From NCBI RefSeq assembly GCF_002845275.2, contig NZ_CP088149.1:3468501-3532500 (forward strand): DNA of 64,000 nt. Direction: 5' to 3'. The number at the start of each line of letters is the position of its first letter. Position 1 is the first letter of the stretch. This DNA comes from Pseudomonas sp. S06B 330. GTDB taxonomy: Bacteria > Pseudomonadota > Gammaproteobacteria > Pseudomonadales > Pseudomonadaceae. The translations under genes and the position numbers were made by a program. Positions 44,353 to 53,718 of this stretch are shown piece by piece. Below the pieces are notes generated by a model. That model was not told the DNA's origin and made no database searches. It worked only from the letters and a program-made list of their open reading frames with translations.

Positions 44353-44454
44353 CGCTTACCCCCTGTATTGATAGCAGCCGGACAAGTAAGGCATACAAGC
44401 GCGTCACATGCGAGCGCCCATGCCCCAACCGTTGAGCAAGGTCAAACAATGCAT

Positions 44455-44480
44455 AAAAAACCCCGCGACAATCGGCGGGG
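44455..44480 (-). terminator. Intrinsic terminator of the 62-aa gene
   Basis: On the minus strand CCCCGC (44480-44475) pairs with GCGGGG (44466-44461) and runs into six U (44460-44455). It follows the small gene ending at 44495. Confidence 0.85.
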
Positions 44481-44494
44481 TGATGTGAACCGGT

Positions 44495-44683
44495 TCACTT
44501 TTTCACAGGAACCCTGGGCATGAATCGGCCCTTCTTGGTGCGCTGCAGGTGACACGGTTTGGCCTGGTCTGCGTCGTCCTGGGTCATATGGGCAAAGCCC
44601 AGACGGAAGGCCGCCTGACCGCAACGCACCTGGCTGTTGATGGGGAACTCGTCGCCGTTGTCCTCGATGTAGAACTCACTCAT
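44495..44683 (-). CDS. Small conserved hypothetical protein (62 aa)
   Basis: 62 residues starting MSEFYIEDNGDEFPINSQVRCGQ, shortened to SEFYIEDNGDEFPI, and ending in the basic GRFMPRVPVKK. GGGAGGCAGGGC precedes the ATG at 44683, and a strong terminator follows, both signs of a real gene. Acidic at the front and basic at the back, with two cysteines (RCGQ, KPCHLQ). I recognise no family. Its stop lies inside a 14-bp palindrome, GTGAACCGGTTCAC (44485-44498). Confidence 0.65.
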   Translation of the reverse strand: MSEFYIEDNGDEFPINSQVRCGQAAFRLGFAHMTQDDADQAKPCHLQRTKKGRFMPRVPVKK

Positions 44684-44800
44684 GCCCTGCCTCCCACTGA
44701 CAGAGGACCGGTACCGGCAAGCAGATGATTGCCCAGAAAAGTACCAACCCAAGTGATTCTGAGACTAGCCGGTCATTTACGGACCGCTCAGGCAAAAAAC

Positions 44801-44826
44801 AAAAAGCCCGACCAATGGCCGGGCTA
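44801..44826 (-). terminator. Intrinsic terminator of the YbjQ-family gene
   Basis: On the minus strand AGCCCGGCCATTGGTCGGGCT forms a stem of AGCCCG with CGGGCT, and is followed by UUUUUG. It lies 20 nt after the YbjQ-family stop. Confidence 0.85.
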
Positions 44827-44845
44827 TTTTGTCGCACCTGATGGG

Positions 44846-45166
44846 TTAACGCAGCTTGACCGCCGTGCCGGTCACGAACACCACCACCATCCCGCCACGG
44901 GCTGACGGCATGCTGATTTCGTAGTCCAGGCCAACAACGGCATCGGCCTGCAGGCTACGGGCGCGCGCCTTGATCTCATCGGTAGCCTGTACCCGGGCCT
45001 CTTTCAGGGCGCTTTCCAAGGTCTGCGAGCGTCCGCCGAAAAAATCGCGAAAGCTTGCGAACACATCGCGCACCACGTTGATGCCCTGGACCGATTCGGC
45101 GCTGACCACATCCAGGTACGCGGCGATTTGCCGACCTTCGACAGTGCCTGTGGTGGTGATAATCAT
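44846..45166 (-). CDS. YbjQ/UPF0145-family protein
   Basis: 106 residues matching the UPF0145 family. It has ITTTGTVEGRQIAAYLDVVSAE, core TVEGRQIAAYLDVVS, then VRDVFASFRDFFGGRSQ, ARSLQADAVVGLDYE and the glycine-rich end. The family forms small pentamer-like rings, is sometimes called a heavy-metal-binding domain, and has no settled function. It has its own terminator and lies 82 nt after the cytochrome oxidase operon, so it is probably independent. Confidence 0.9.
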   Translation of the reverse strand: MIITTTGTVEGRQIAAYLDVVSAESVQGINVVRDVFASFRDFFGGRSQTLESALKEARVQATDEIKARARSLQADAVVGLDYEISMPSARGGMVVVFVTGTAVKLR

Positions 45167-45248
45167 CTTGCTCTCCTAGCCCATTGCCAACCACCGCCGC
45201 CATCGGCTGCGGTGAAAAACACCCATGGTAGCAAAGTCAGGCTTTACC

Positions 45249-46265
45249 CTAGTGATAAGCATCTCCCACCTTCACCTTGCCGCGGAACACGTGATAGCTC
45301 CAGAAGGTGTACACCAGAATGATCGGAATGATGAACAGCGCCCCAATCAAGGCAAACAACTGACTGGACGCCGGCGACGCCGCCTGCCATAGGCTAATGC
45401 CAGGTGGCACGATGTTCGGCCAGATACTCAATGCCAGGCCCAGGTAACCGAGGAACACCAGGGCAACGACCGCCATGAACGGCAAGTGCGAATGGCGCCT
45501 GCGCAAGGTCTTCTGAATGACCACCACCGCTGCCAGCGCCAACAAGGCGATGAACGCAGAACCGACCCCATGGCTGGCGCCGAACCAGCGCTGGGCAATG
45601 TCCTTATGCAGGTATGCCGTCCAGGCACAGATGATTGCGATGACCAGCGCCAGCAGGTAAACCAGCGGACGACTGTAGTGACGCATACGCGACTCCAGCA
45701 TGCCTTCGGTCTTGATCAACAACCAGGTGCTACCCAACAACGCATAGGTCAGGATCAGGCCCACACCACAGAACAGCGGGAACGGCGCCAACCAGTCCAG
45801 CGCACTGCCGGCGAACTGACGGTCGACCACCGGGATGCCGTTGATGTAGGTGCCGATCGCCACTCCCTGAAAGAACGTCGCCAGGATCGAGCCACCAATA
45901 AATGCCTTGTCCCACCAATGGCGCTTGTGCGCATCCGCCTTGAAGCGAAACTCAAACGCTACCCCGCGAAAGATCAGCCCGGCCAGCACCAGCACCAGTG
46001 GCAGGTACAAGGCTTCGAGGATGACCGAGTAAGCCAACGGAAATGCGCCATACAATGCCGCAGCGCCGAGCACCGCCCACGTCTCGTTGCCGTCCCAGAC
46101 CGGCGCGACGGTGTTCATCATGACATCGCGTTCAAGCGCGTCTGAGATCAGCGGAAAAAGGATCCCCAGCCCCAGGTCAAAGCCATCCATAATCACGTAC
46201 ATCATCAGGCCGAAGGCGATGATGACACCCCAGATGATCGACAGGTCGATACCTTGAATTGCCAT
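45249..46265 (-). CDS. cioB: Cytochrome bd-type (cyanide-insensitive) ubiquinol oxidase subunit II
   Basis: 338 residues, about eight to nine helices, beginning MAIQGIDLSIIWGVIIAFGL and containing VIMDGFDLGLGILFPLI and APVWDGNETWAVLGAAALY, hallmarks of CydB/CioB. It supports the haem-bearing subunit made just upstream (13-nt gap). I find neither CydX nor the DUF2474 small subunit that often follows. The operon gives a high-affinity terminal oxidase pumping no protons but resistant to cyanide and sulfide. Confidence 0.95.
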   Translation of the reverse strand: MAIQGIDLSIIWGVIIAFGLMMYVIMDGFDLGLGILFPLISDALERDVMMNTVAPVWDGNETWAVLGAAALYGAFPLAYSVILEALYLPLVLVLAGLIFRGVAFEFRFKADAHKRHWWDKAFIGGSILATFFQGVAIGTYINGIPVVDRQFAGSALDWLAPFPLFCGVGLILTYALLGSTWLLIKTEGMLESRMRHYSRPLVYLLALVIAIICAWTAYLHKDIAQRWFGASHGVGSAFIALLALAAVVVIQKTLRRRHSHLPFMAVVALVFLGYLGLALSIWPNIVPPGISLWQAASPASSQLFALIGALFIIPIILVYTFWSYHVFRGKVKVGDAYH

Positions 46266-46278
46266 GTTCCAATCCCTC

Positions 46279-47670
46279 TCAGTCGGCGGCAGACAGCGGT
46301 CTGCGGGCAGTTGCAAGCAAGTTGTCGGCGTGTGCGGCGTCATGGCTGGCCAAGGCCATTGGCCCCTTGCGCACCAGCCGCATCATGTAGCCGATACCGA
46401 CGGTAAACACCGAGAAGTAAATGACCACGAACAGCGCCAGGGTCACGCTCATCTGTGTGGCGCTGTGGTTGGATGCCGCCTCGGTGGTGCGCAACATGCC
46501 GTAGACCACCCAGGGCTGGCGGCCCACTTCGGTGGTGAACCAGCCGGCCAGCAATGCAATCAGACCGGATGGCCCCATCAGCAACGCGAACCACAGGAAC
46601 ACCTTGTTGCGGTACAGCGCGCCCTTGCGCCGCAGCACCAGCGCCAGCAATGCGCAGCCGAGCATCAGCATGCCCAGCCCGGCCATGACCCGGAAACTCC
46701 AGAAAATGATGGTGGAGTTAGGCCGGTCTTGCTTGGCGAAACTCTTCAGCGCCGGGATCTGCTTGTCCAGGCTGTGGGTGAGGATCAAGCTGCCCAGGTA
46801 CGGCACTTCGATGGCGTAATGCGTGGTCTCGGCGTCCATGTCCGGCAGGCCGAACAACACCAGGGGGGACGGCTCACCCGGTGTGTTTTCCCAGTGCCCT
46901 TCGATGGCGGCGATTTTCGCCGGTTGATGCTCTAGGGTGTTCAGGCCATGGGCGTCACCGACGACGATCTGTACCGGTGTGGCAATCAGGATCATCCACA
47001 TGGCCATGGACAGCATCTTCCTGATCTGCGGCGAGTCATTGCCGCGCAACAGGTGCCAGGCTGCCGAGGCGCCGACAATGAATGCCGTGGACAGGAACGC
47101 GGCCAGTGCCATGTGCATCAGGCGATAGGGGAAGGAGGGGTTGAAGACGATCTTGAACCAGTCCACCGGGGCCACCCGGCCATCGATGATTTCGATCCCT
47201 TGCGGCGTTTGCATCCAGCTGTTGGACGACAGGATCCAGAACATCGAGATCAGTGTGCCAATAGCCACCATCACCGTGGCAAAGAAATGCAGGCGTCGCC
47301 CTACCCGGTCCCAGCCGAACAGCATCACCCCGAGGAAGCCGGCTTCGAGGAAGAACGCCGTGAGCACCTCGTAGGTCAGCAAAGGGCCGGTAACGCTGCC
47401 GGCAAAATCGGAGAAGCGTGCCCAGTTGGTGCCGAACTCGTAGGCCATGACCAGGCCCGAGACCACGCCCATACCAAAGTTGACCGCAAAGATTTTCGAC
47501 CAGAAATGATAAAGGTCTTTGTAGACCCGGTTGTTGGTCTTCAGCCAGCAACCTTCGAGCACAGCCAGAAAACTGGCCAGGCCGATGGTGATGGCCGGGA
47601 AAATGATGTGGAACGAGACCGTGAACGCGAATTGAATCCGCGCCAGGTCCAACGCACCCAGAGTAGTCAT
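46279..47670 (-). CDS. cioA: Cytochrome bd-type (cyanide-insensitive) ubiquinol oxidase subunit I
   Basis: 463 residues. The haem-ligand histidine region SFHIIFPAITIGLASFLAVLE, core FHIIFPAITIG, opens the protein. MHMALAAFLSTAFIVGA holds the second histidine, and VGRQPWVVYGMLRT is invariant in CydA. The quinol (Q) loop is short, which places it in the CioA subgroup rather than E. coli-like long-Q CydA. The ATG at 47670 (MTTLGALDLARIQFAF) is used. It lies after a divergent-type gap from the molybdopterin oxidoreductase on the same strand (103 bp). Confidence 0.95.
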   Translation of the reverse strand: MTTLGALDLARIQFAFTVSFHIIFPAITIGLASFLAVLEGCWLKTNNRVYKDLYHFWSKIFAVNFGMGVVSGLVMAYEFGTNWARFSDFAGSVTGPLLTYEVLTAFFLEAGFLGVMLFGWDRVGRRLHFFATVMVAIGTLISMFWILSSNSWMQTPQGIEIIDGRVAPVDWFKIVFNPSFPYRLMHMALAAFLSTAFIVGASAAWHLLRGNDSPQIRKMLSMAMWMILIATPVQIVVGDAHGLNTLEHQPAKIAAIEGHWENTPGEPSPLVLFGLPDMDAETTHYAIEVPYLGSLILTHSLDKQIPALKSFAKQDRPNSTIIFWSFRVMAGLGMLMLGCALLALVLRRKGALYRNKVFLWFALLMGPSGLIALLAGWFTTEVGRQPWVVYGMLRTTEAASNHSATQMSVTLALFVVIYFSVFTVGIGYMMRLVRKGPMALASHDAAHADNLLATARRPLSAAD

Positions 47671-47773
47671 GAGCAAATCCTTAGAGACGCGTCGACACGC
47701 CCGGAGGCAGCAGCCACAAGGGCTACTGCCGGCGGTCAACACTTCAGGTCAATAAGAGCAAACCGCGAAACGG

Positions 47774-50098
47774 TTACACGGTCGCCGAGGGAATGCGGTT
47801 GCTGCCCCGCGCTTTTTCGAGCTTGATGGCGATGAATTTCGAGGTCGGGGTGAAGGTCCGGTCACCGTAACTTTCCAGCGGCACCAGTGGATTGGTCTCG
47901 GGGTAGTACGCTGCGGCCTGACCACTGGGAATGTCGTACGCCACCAGGGTAAAGCCGCTGACACGACGCTCACGGTCATCCTCCCAGAGCGACACCAGGT
48001 CGACCTTCTCGCCGGGCTCAAAGCCCAGGCGGCGGATATCCTGCTCATTGGCAAAGATCACTTCACGCAGACCAAACACGCCCCGATAACGGTCGTCCAG
48101 CCCATACAGGGTGGTGTTGTACTGGTCATGGGAGCGCAGGGTCTGCAGCACCAGGTCGGGCTTGTCGCCCCGCGCCAATACGGCTTCGTTAACCAGCTGC
48201 TGTGGCAACAGGCTGGGGGTGAACTGGGCCTTGCCCGTGGCGGTGTGCCATTGCCGCGCCGCTGCGGGGTTGCTCAAATGAAAGCCGCCGGGATGCTGCA
48301 GGCGGGCATTGAAATCCTCGAACCCTGGAATGGTGTCAGCGATCAGGTCGCGAATACGGCTGTAATCAGCCACGGTCCATTCCCAGTCGATCGGCTGGTC
48401 GCCGAGCGTGGCTTTGGCAATGCCAGCGATGATCGAGGGTTCAGAGCGCAGCAACGGCGAGCGCGGTCTGAGCTGGCCGTAGGAGATATGCACCATGCTG
48501 AAGGTGTCTTCCACGGTGACGCCTTGCGGACCTTCGGCCTGCACGTCGATTTCAGTCCGCCCCAGGCACGGCAGGATCAACGCCTCGCGGCCGGTGACCA
48601 GGTGTGATCGGTTGAGTTTGGTCGCGATATGCACCGTCAGGTCGCAATTGCGCAGTGCATCATGAGTACGCGGGCTGTCAGGCGTGGCCTGGGCGAAGTT
48701 GCCACCCAGGGCGATAAACACTTTGGCGCGTTTGGCCTCCATCGCCTGAATCGCCAACACGGCGTTGTGGCCATGCAGGCGCGGGACCTGAAACTTGAAA
48801 CGCTGCTCCAGTGCATCCAGCAGCCACTCGGGTGGTTGCTCGTCGATACCCATGGTGCGGTCACCCTGCACGTTACTGTGACCCCGTACCGGCGACAGTC
48901 CGGCCCCCGGCTTGCCGACGTTGCCGCGCAGCAATTGCAGGTTGATGATTTCTTGCACTGTCGGCACCGAGTGACGGTGCTGGGTAACGCCCATGGCCCA
49001 GCACATGACCACCCGCTCGGCTCGCCGGTACATGCGTGCGGCCAGCTCCAGCTCAGCCAGACTCAAGCCAGATTGTTCAACGATGTGCGCCCAGGGGGTG
49101 GCATCAACTTGCGCCAGGTAGGCGTCCAGGCCCGAGGTATGCTCGGCAATAAAGGCATGATCGAAAACCGCTGGCTCGCCCTTGGCCTGGGCTTCGCGCT
49201 CCCAAGTAAGCAAGAACTTGGCAATGCCGCGCATTACCGCCATATCGCCGCCCAAGGCAGGCCGGAAATACGCAGTATTGGTCGGTTCGGAACCATTGCT
49301 GAGCATCTCGAAAGGATGTTGTGGATGCTGGAAGCGTTCCAGACCGCGCTCCTTGAGCGGGTTGAAGCACACCACCTGGGCGCCACGCTTGACCGCTTCA
49401 CGCAGGGGTTCAAGCATGCGCGGGTGGTTGGTGCCGGGGTTCTGGCCGATGACGAAAATTGCGTCAGCCTCCTCCAGGTCATGAAAGACCACCGTGCCTT
49501 TGCCTACGCCCAGGGTTTCGCCCATCCCTACCCCGCTGGCCTCATGGCACATGTTCGAACAGTCGGGAAAGTTGTTGGTACCAAATGCGCGTACAAACAG
49601 CTGATAAAGATACGCCGCCTCATTGCTGGCCCGGCCGGAGGTGTAGAACTCGGCCTGGTGGGGCGAGTCCAGCCCGTTGAGGTGACGTGCAACCAGGGCA
49701 AACGCCTCGTCCCACGAAGTTTCAACGTAATGATCGGTGGCAGCGTCATAGCGCATCGGATGGGTCAGACGCCCTTGATATTCGAGCCAGTAATCGGTCT
49801 GATCGGCCAGTGCGCTGACGCTGTAACGGGAGAAGAACGTCGGGTCGACCGAACGCCCCGTGGACTCCCAGTTGACCGCCTTGGCACCGTTTTCACAGAA
49901 CTTGACCATGCCATCTTCAGGGGACTCACCCCAGGCACACCCAGGGCAATCGAAGCCGCCATTCTGGTTGGTCTTGAGCATCGCCCGCAGGTTTTTGAAG
50001 GCATTTTCACTGCCCAGCCAGCTCTTGGTCACGCTTTTCAGCGCCCCCCATCCAGCGGCCGGGGCATTATAGTTTTTGATGTGTTCGTCTTGACTCAT
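47774..50098 (-). CDS. FdhF/YdeP-family molybdopterin oxidoreductase (formate dehydrogenase alpha-like)
   Basis: 774 residues of the DMSO-reductase superfamily. Near the N-terminus FDCPGCAWGESPEDG replaces the usual Fe-S box. The active-site cysteine is in FPDCSNMCHEASGVGMGETLG (core SNMCHEASG). VRGHSNVQGDRTMG is the molybdopterin-binding segment, and the C-terminal molydopterin-binding domain is complete. E. coli YdeP is linked to acid resistance with unknown chemistry, so I would not assume formate as substrate. It is divergent from moaA, whose product is needed for its cofactor. The ATG at 50098 has GAGGA at -13. Confidence 0.9.
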   Translation of the reverse strand: MSQDEHIKNYNAPAAGWGALKSVTKSWLGSENAFKNLRAMLKTNQNGGFDCPGCAWGESPEDGMVKFCENGAKAVNWESTGRSVDPTFFSRYSVSALADQTDYWLEYQGRLTHPMRYDAATDHYVETSWDEAFALVARHLNGLDSPHQAEFYTSGRASNEAAYLYQLFVRAFGTNNFPDCSNMCHEASGVGMGETLGVGKGTVVFHDLEEADAIFVIGQNPGTNHPRMLEPLREAVKRGAQVVCFNPLKERGLERFQHPQHPFEMLSNGSEPTNTAYFRPALGGDMAVMRGIAKFLLTWEREAQAKGEPAVFDHAFIAEHTSGLDAYLAQVDATPWAHIVEQSGLSLAELELAARMYRRAERVVMCWAMGVTQHRHSVPTVQEIINLQLLRGNVGKPGAGLSPVRGHSNVQGDRTMGIDEQPPEWLLDALEQRFKFQVPRLHGHNAVLAIQAMEAKRAKVFIALGGNFAQATPDSPRTHDALRNCDLTVHIATKLNRSHLVTGREALILPCLGRTEIDVQAEGPQGVTVEDTFSMVHISYGQLRPRSPLLRSEPSIIAGIAKATLGDQPIDWEWTVADYSRIRDLIADTIPGFEDFNARLQHPGGFHLSNPAAARQWHTATGKAQFTPSLLPQQLVNEAVLARGDKPDLVLQTLRSHDQYNTTLYGLDDRYRGVFGLREVIFANEQDIRRLGFEPGEKVDLVSLWEDDRERRVSGFTLVAYDIPSGQAAAYYPETNPLVPLESYGDRTFTPTSKFIAIKLEKARGSNRIPSATV

Positions 50099-50512
50099 CA
50101 CGGGATTCCTCGATGTGCACGCAGAGATTTATTAATCTCCAGGCAAGCGCAGGCCATGTTGCGACACGGATAACTCCGCGCAAAACAATTAACTGGCGCT
50201 GTTCGAATAGCAGTTAGGCGAATGCCCACTGGCTTTCAACTTATTTCACACTTACAGACTATTGGGCCCGTTCGCGTGCGTCCAATCGAAAGTAATGACA
50301 GACCGATCAAAACCCTCTATCACGGCCAAACCCCACGAAATACGAGCCCTACAGCGCCGATAGACGGCACTTATCACATGGTCACTAAAAGCAATTTGAC
50401 GCCACCTCTGCGCCTCCCTATGCTCGATACAACACCGCACTTTTAGTTAAGAAATTGCCTAGAGTGCATTCACCGCAACAACCGATATTCGATTAAACGA
50501 GGTAATGCCATC
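50099..50512. promoter_or_regulatory. Divergent ydeP-like / moaA control region with motif shared with the lysR/moaB region
   Basis: 414 bp. TATCACATGGTCA (50372-50384) matches TATCACATAGTCA upstream of the lysR/moaB pair at 12 of 13 positions. GAGCCCTAC and GATAG nearby (50344-50363) also recur upstream of fdnG. I see no Moco riboswitch-like fold. Confidence 0.5.
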
Positions 50513-51517
50513 GTGAATGCACACAACAAAACTCTGGTCGATGGCTTTAATCGAAAGATTGATTATCTGAGGATGTCGGTTACTGATCGCTGCGACTTCC
50601 GTTGTGTATATTGCATGGCTGAAGACATGCAGTTTTTACCGCGCCAACGCATCTTGACGCTCGAAGAGCTGTATCAGGTCGCCGAGCGCTTCGTGGCCAT
50701 GGGCACCCGTAAGATCCGCCTGACCGGTGGCGAGCCACTGGTGCGCAGCGGTATTGTCGAATTATGCGCACGGGTTGCGGCTTTGCCGGGCTTGCGCGAG
50801 CTGTGCATGACCAGCAATGGCTCACAACTCGGGCGCCTGGCCAAACCCTTGTACGAAGCCGGTCTGTCGCGCCTGAACATCAGCCTCGACAGCCTCGACC
50901 CTGAGCGCTTCAAGGCACTCACGCGTACCGGTGACCTGCACCAGGTGATTGCCGGCATCGACGCGGCACGCGCCGCCGGCTTTCGTCGTACCAAGCTCAA
51001 TTGCGTGGTGCTCAAGGGCCGCAACGACGGCGAGATCAACGACCTGGTGCGCTTTGCCATCGACCGCGAACTGGACATCTCCTTCATCGAAGAGATGCCC
51101 CTGGGCGTGATCAGTGAGCACCAGCGCAGCGAATCCTACTGCTCCAGTGATGAAGTTCGCGCACGCATCGCGGAACAATTCACCTTGATCGAATCGGCCG
51201 AATCCACGCAAGGCCCTTCACGTTATTGGCGCCTGGCCGAAGCGCCGCAGATCCGCATCGGCTTCATTTCGCCCCACAGTCATAACTTCTGCGGCACCTG
51301 CAACCGCGTACGCCTGACAGTCGAGGGGCGCCTGTTGCTGTGCCTGGGCAACGAGCACGCCAGCGACCTCAAGCAAGTCTTGCGCGCTCACCCGGGCGAC
51401 AGCGCACGGCTGGACAAGGCCATTCGCGATGCCATGACCCTCAAGCCTTACCGCCACCACTTCGACATCAACGGCGATGTGCAGATTCTGCGCTTCATGA
51501 ACATGACTGGCGGCTAG
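50513..51517 (+). CDS. moaA: GTP 3',8-cyclase (molybdenum cofactor biosynthesis protein A)
   Basis: Radical-SAM enzyme for the first step from GTP toward cyclic pyranopterin. 334 residues: SAM cluster [16 protein letters not shown] (C-x3-C-x2-C), [10 protein letters not shown], the C-terminal cluster in [21 protein letters not shown] (core [18 protein letters not shown]), and the essential C-terminal Gly-Gly (MTGG). The start is the GTG at 50513 with GAGG at -14; the ATG at 50505 is out of frame. This copy serves the surrounding molybdoenzymes; pseudomonads usually have another moaA elsewhere. Confidence 0.96.
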   Translation: MNAHNKTLVDGFNRKIDYLRMSVTDRCDFRCVYCMAEDMQFLPRQRILTLEELYQVAERFVAMGTRKIRLTGGEPLVRSGIVELCARVAALPGLRELCMTSNGSQLGRLAKPLYEAGLSRLNISLDSLDPERFKALTRTGDLHQVIAGIDAARAAGFRRTKLNCVVLKGRNDGEINDLVRFAIDRELDISFIEEMPLGVISEHQRSESYCSSDEVRARIAEQFTLIESAESTQGPSRYWRLAEAPQIRIGFISPHSHNFCGTCNRVRLTVEGRLLLCLGNEHASDLKQVLRAHPGDSARLDKAIRDAMTLKPYRHHFDINGDVQILRFMNMTGG

Positions 51518-51543
51518 CCGCTACTTTCGCAAATGAGCCCCCC

Positions 51544-52443
51544 ATGATCGTTCACCCCAAACCCAACCTGCTCAATATCCTGATTACCCTCAAAGGCTCC
51601 ATTGCCAAGCGCATTGCCCGGCGCTGCATCATGGTCACCCTGCTGGCTTCATTGATCGTGCTGATCGAGAACCTGCACCCGACCTTGTTTTCCCGGGTCA
51701 ATGCCACGCCCTTTACCCTGCTTGGTCTGTCGCTGTCGATCTTCATGAGCTTTCGCAACAACGCCTGCTACGAGCGCTGGTGGGAAGGCCGTAAAGCCTG
51801 GGGCCAGGTGATCATCGAAATACGTTCGTTTGTCCGCGAAAGCTGCGTGATCGCTGATCCTAAACTGCGCGAAAGCCTGCTGCTGGGCCTGTGTGGCTAT
51901 GCCCATGCGCTGAACGCCAGGTTGCGCGGCGAGGATGAGCAACAAGCTGCACGCATCTGGGTGCCTGGGGTGTTCAGCCTTGCTGCCCACAACGTCAGTG
52001 ACGGGATCTTGCAGGACACCGGCAGGGTCTGTTCGCGCCTGGCCGAAGACCACATCATCAGCGAATGGCGCTACGTGACCCTGGAGCAGCGCCTGCGCGG
52101 GCTGTCCGAAGCGCAGGCGGTGTGCGAACGCATCAAGAGCACACCCTTGCCCTTCCCCTATACCTTATTGCTGCATCGAACGATCTACATCTTCTGCGTC
52201 CTGCTGCCCTTCGCCATGGCCCAGCCACTGGGCTGGTTGGCGCCGATCTTCACCGCCATTGTCAGCTACACCTTCTTCGGCCTGGATGCCATCAGTGATG
52301 AACTGGAGGACCCGTTTGGGCGCGACGAAAATGACCTGCCGACCGACGCCATGGTCAGGACGATTGAGCGGGAAATACTCTCTGCAACCGGACATACCGA
52401 GCTGCCCCCGCCCTTGCAACCGGTGGACTTTGTGTTGAGTTGA
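51544..52443 (+). CDS. Bestrophin-family membrane protein (YneE type)
   Basis: 299 residues. It starts MIVHPKPNLLNILITLKGSIAKRI and has four membrane helices, for example CIMVTLLASLIVLIENL and LLHRTIYIFCVLLPFAM. SLSIFMSFRNNACYERWWEGRKAWG, core FRNNACYERWWEGRK, and FGLDAISDELEDPFG are diagnostic. Bacterial bestrophins form pentameric channels; the best studied conducts sodium. It lies 26 nt after moaA and may be co-transcribed, yet no link to molybdenum is known. Confidence 0.9.
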   Translation: MIVHPKPNLLNILITLKGSIAKRIARRCIMVTLLASLIVLIENLHPTLFSRVNATPFTLLGLSLSIFMSFRNNACYERWWEGRKAWGQVIIEIRSFVRESCVIADPKLRESLLLGLCGYAHALNARLRGEDEQQAARIWVPGVFSLAAHNVSDGILQDTGRVCSRLAEDHIISEWRYVTLEQRLRGLSEAQAVCERIKSTPLPFPYTLLLHRTIYIFCVLLPFAMAQPLGWLAPIFTAIVSYTFFGLDAISDELEDPFGRDENDLPTDAMVRTIEREILSATGHTELPPPLQPVDFVLS

Positions 52444-52486
52444 AGAGCGGTGGTAGTTTTTCAGGCTCTTTACGGGACTGGCCCTC

Positions 52487-52626
52487 GTAGCCGCTGCCGT
52501 CAGGCTGCGATCGGGCGTGAAACGCCCGCAAAACCTGGCCACCGCGATGCGTCAGGTCCAACCAGGTGCCTAAGTTGCGACTGCTCTGCAGTCGATCGCA
52601 GCCTCGTACCTCGGCAGCGGCTACAG
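52487..52626. repeat. REP pair (inverted), copy 2
   Basis: GTAGCCGCTGCCG (52487-52499) and CGGCAGCGGCTAC (52612-52624) form a 13-bp inverted repeat. The inner part contains TTGCGACTGCTCTGCAGTCG, identical to copy 1. A further half unit (GCCGCTGCCGTCGCC) follows at about 52636. It lies between the bestrophin gene and the convergent broken moeA. Confidence 0.85.
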
Positions 52627-52681
52627 CCCGTGGTGCAAGCCGCTGCCGTCGCCAACAAAGCAGACTCTCCCACAACGGTAA

Positions 52682-53718
52682 CTACACAACCATCAAGCTG
52701 GCGAAGGGAATGAAGTCAAGCAGATCGCCCGGCTCAAAAGTCGTACCCATCGGCACTTCCAGAAAACCATCAGACCAGAAGGACGGGCCAGGAGCAGGAA
52801 GGTCACCAACGAGGATCCCGGGTTACCCGGCAAACCAATAAAAGGCACGTTGTTGAAGTGGGCAAAGGTAAAGGGTTTTCCAGGCTTGATCGCCAACTTC
52901 CACAGCAGCAGTTCGCCCGATTCACGCAACAGGCTGGCGATATAATCGGCATCGCCCACTGATACGCCTCCACTGCTGATAATCAGATCGGCCGTGACAG
53001 CCTGTTCGAGGGCACTACGGATCAGCCCCGGATCGTCTTTGACAATCCCCAGGTCAACAACCTCGCAGCCCAGACGAACCAGCAGCGCCTTGAGCACCAG
53101 CCGGTTACTTTCGTGGATCTGACCTGCGCCCGGAACCTCGCCCTCCGTCACCAACTCGTCACCCGTGGACAACAGCGCGACCTTGGGCCGACGGACAACC
53201 GCAACACGATAGATGCCCTGGGAGGCCAACACCCCGAGGGCGACCGGGCTCAACACCGAGCCGCCCTGCAGCAGAGGTTCACCAGCGCCAATTTCATTGC
53301 CTTGGACGCGAATGTTAGCGCCTTCACGCAACGCGCCTTGCATCTGAACCTTGCCGCTTCCCAGGACCTCACAGTTCTCCTGGAGCTGAACACAGTTAGC
53401 GCTCCGAGGCACCGGCGCTCCCGTGAAGATACGCGCGCAGGTGCCGGGTAACAGAGGTTCACCCGCCTGACCGGCAAACACCGTCTGCGACACGGGCAAA
53501 GGGCCGCTCGCAGCATCGTTCAGGTTAAAGGCATAGCCATCCATAGCACTGTTCGACCAAGGGGGCGAATCGATACGCGCCTGCACGTCACGGGCCAGCA
53601 CCCGACCATCCGCGTCGGCCAGAGGGACCTCCTCAACGGCGGTAATCGGCGCCTGTGCCGCGAACAGCATCAGTTGTTCGAGGGCCTGATCGACCGAGAT
53701 CAGCGCACCGCCTTTCAT
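52682..53718 (-). pseudogene. moeA: Molybdopterin molybdotransferase with internal deletion and frameshift
   Basis: MoeA inserts molybdate into adenylylated molybdopterin. The first about 318 residues are normal: SNSAMDGYAFN, TGAPVPRSANCVQLQEN, LSTGDELV, SSGGVSVGDADY and FIGLPGNPGSSLVTFLLLARP (core GLPGNPGSSLV). The frame then runs into SGLMVFWKCRW and stops at 52693. The true C-terminal end of MoeA (EVPMGTTFEPGDLLDFIPF) is still readable in another frame from about 52780 down to a TAG at 52682. So roughly 60-80 codons of domain IV are missing and the frame is shifted. The gene is coupled to moaB by ATGA. Function would need an intact moeA elsewhere. Confidence 0.85.

Noticed and set aside
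44485..44498. 14-bp palindrome GTGAACCGGTTCAC as an operator
   Set aside because: It overlaps the stop codon of a small gene and precedes its terminator, so a 3' structural role or chance is more likely than operator function.
45192..45214. Hairpin between cioB and the YbjQ-family gene as a terminator
   Set aside because: The stem has a mismatch, and no T-run follows on the minus strand, the direction of both genes.
45167..45248. CydX or DUF2474 small subunit after cioB
   Set aside because: The only short frame there (16 residues, MGVFHRSRWRR) has no membrane helix and does not resemble either family.
50099..50512. Molybdenum-cofactor riboswitch before moaA
   Set aside because: I could not find the paired helices expected of such an element; the region looks like an ordinary divergent promoter gap.
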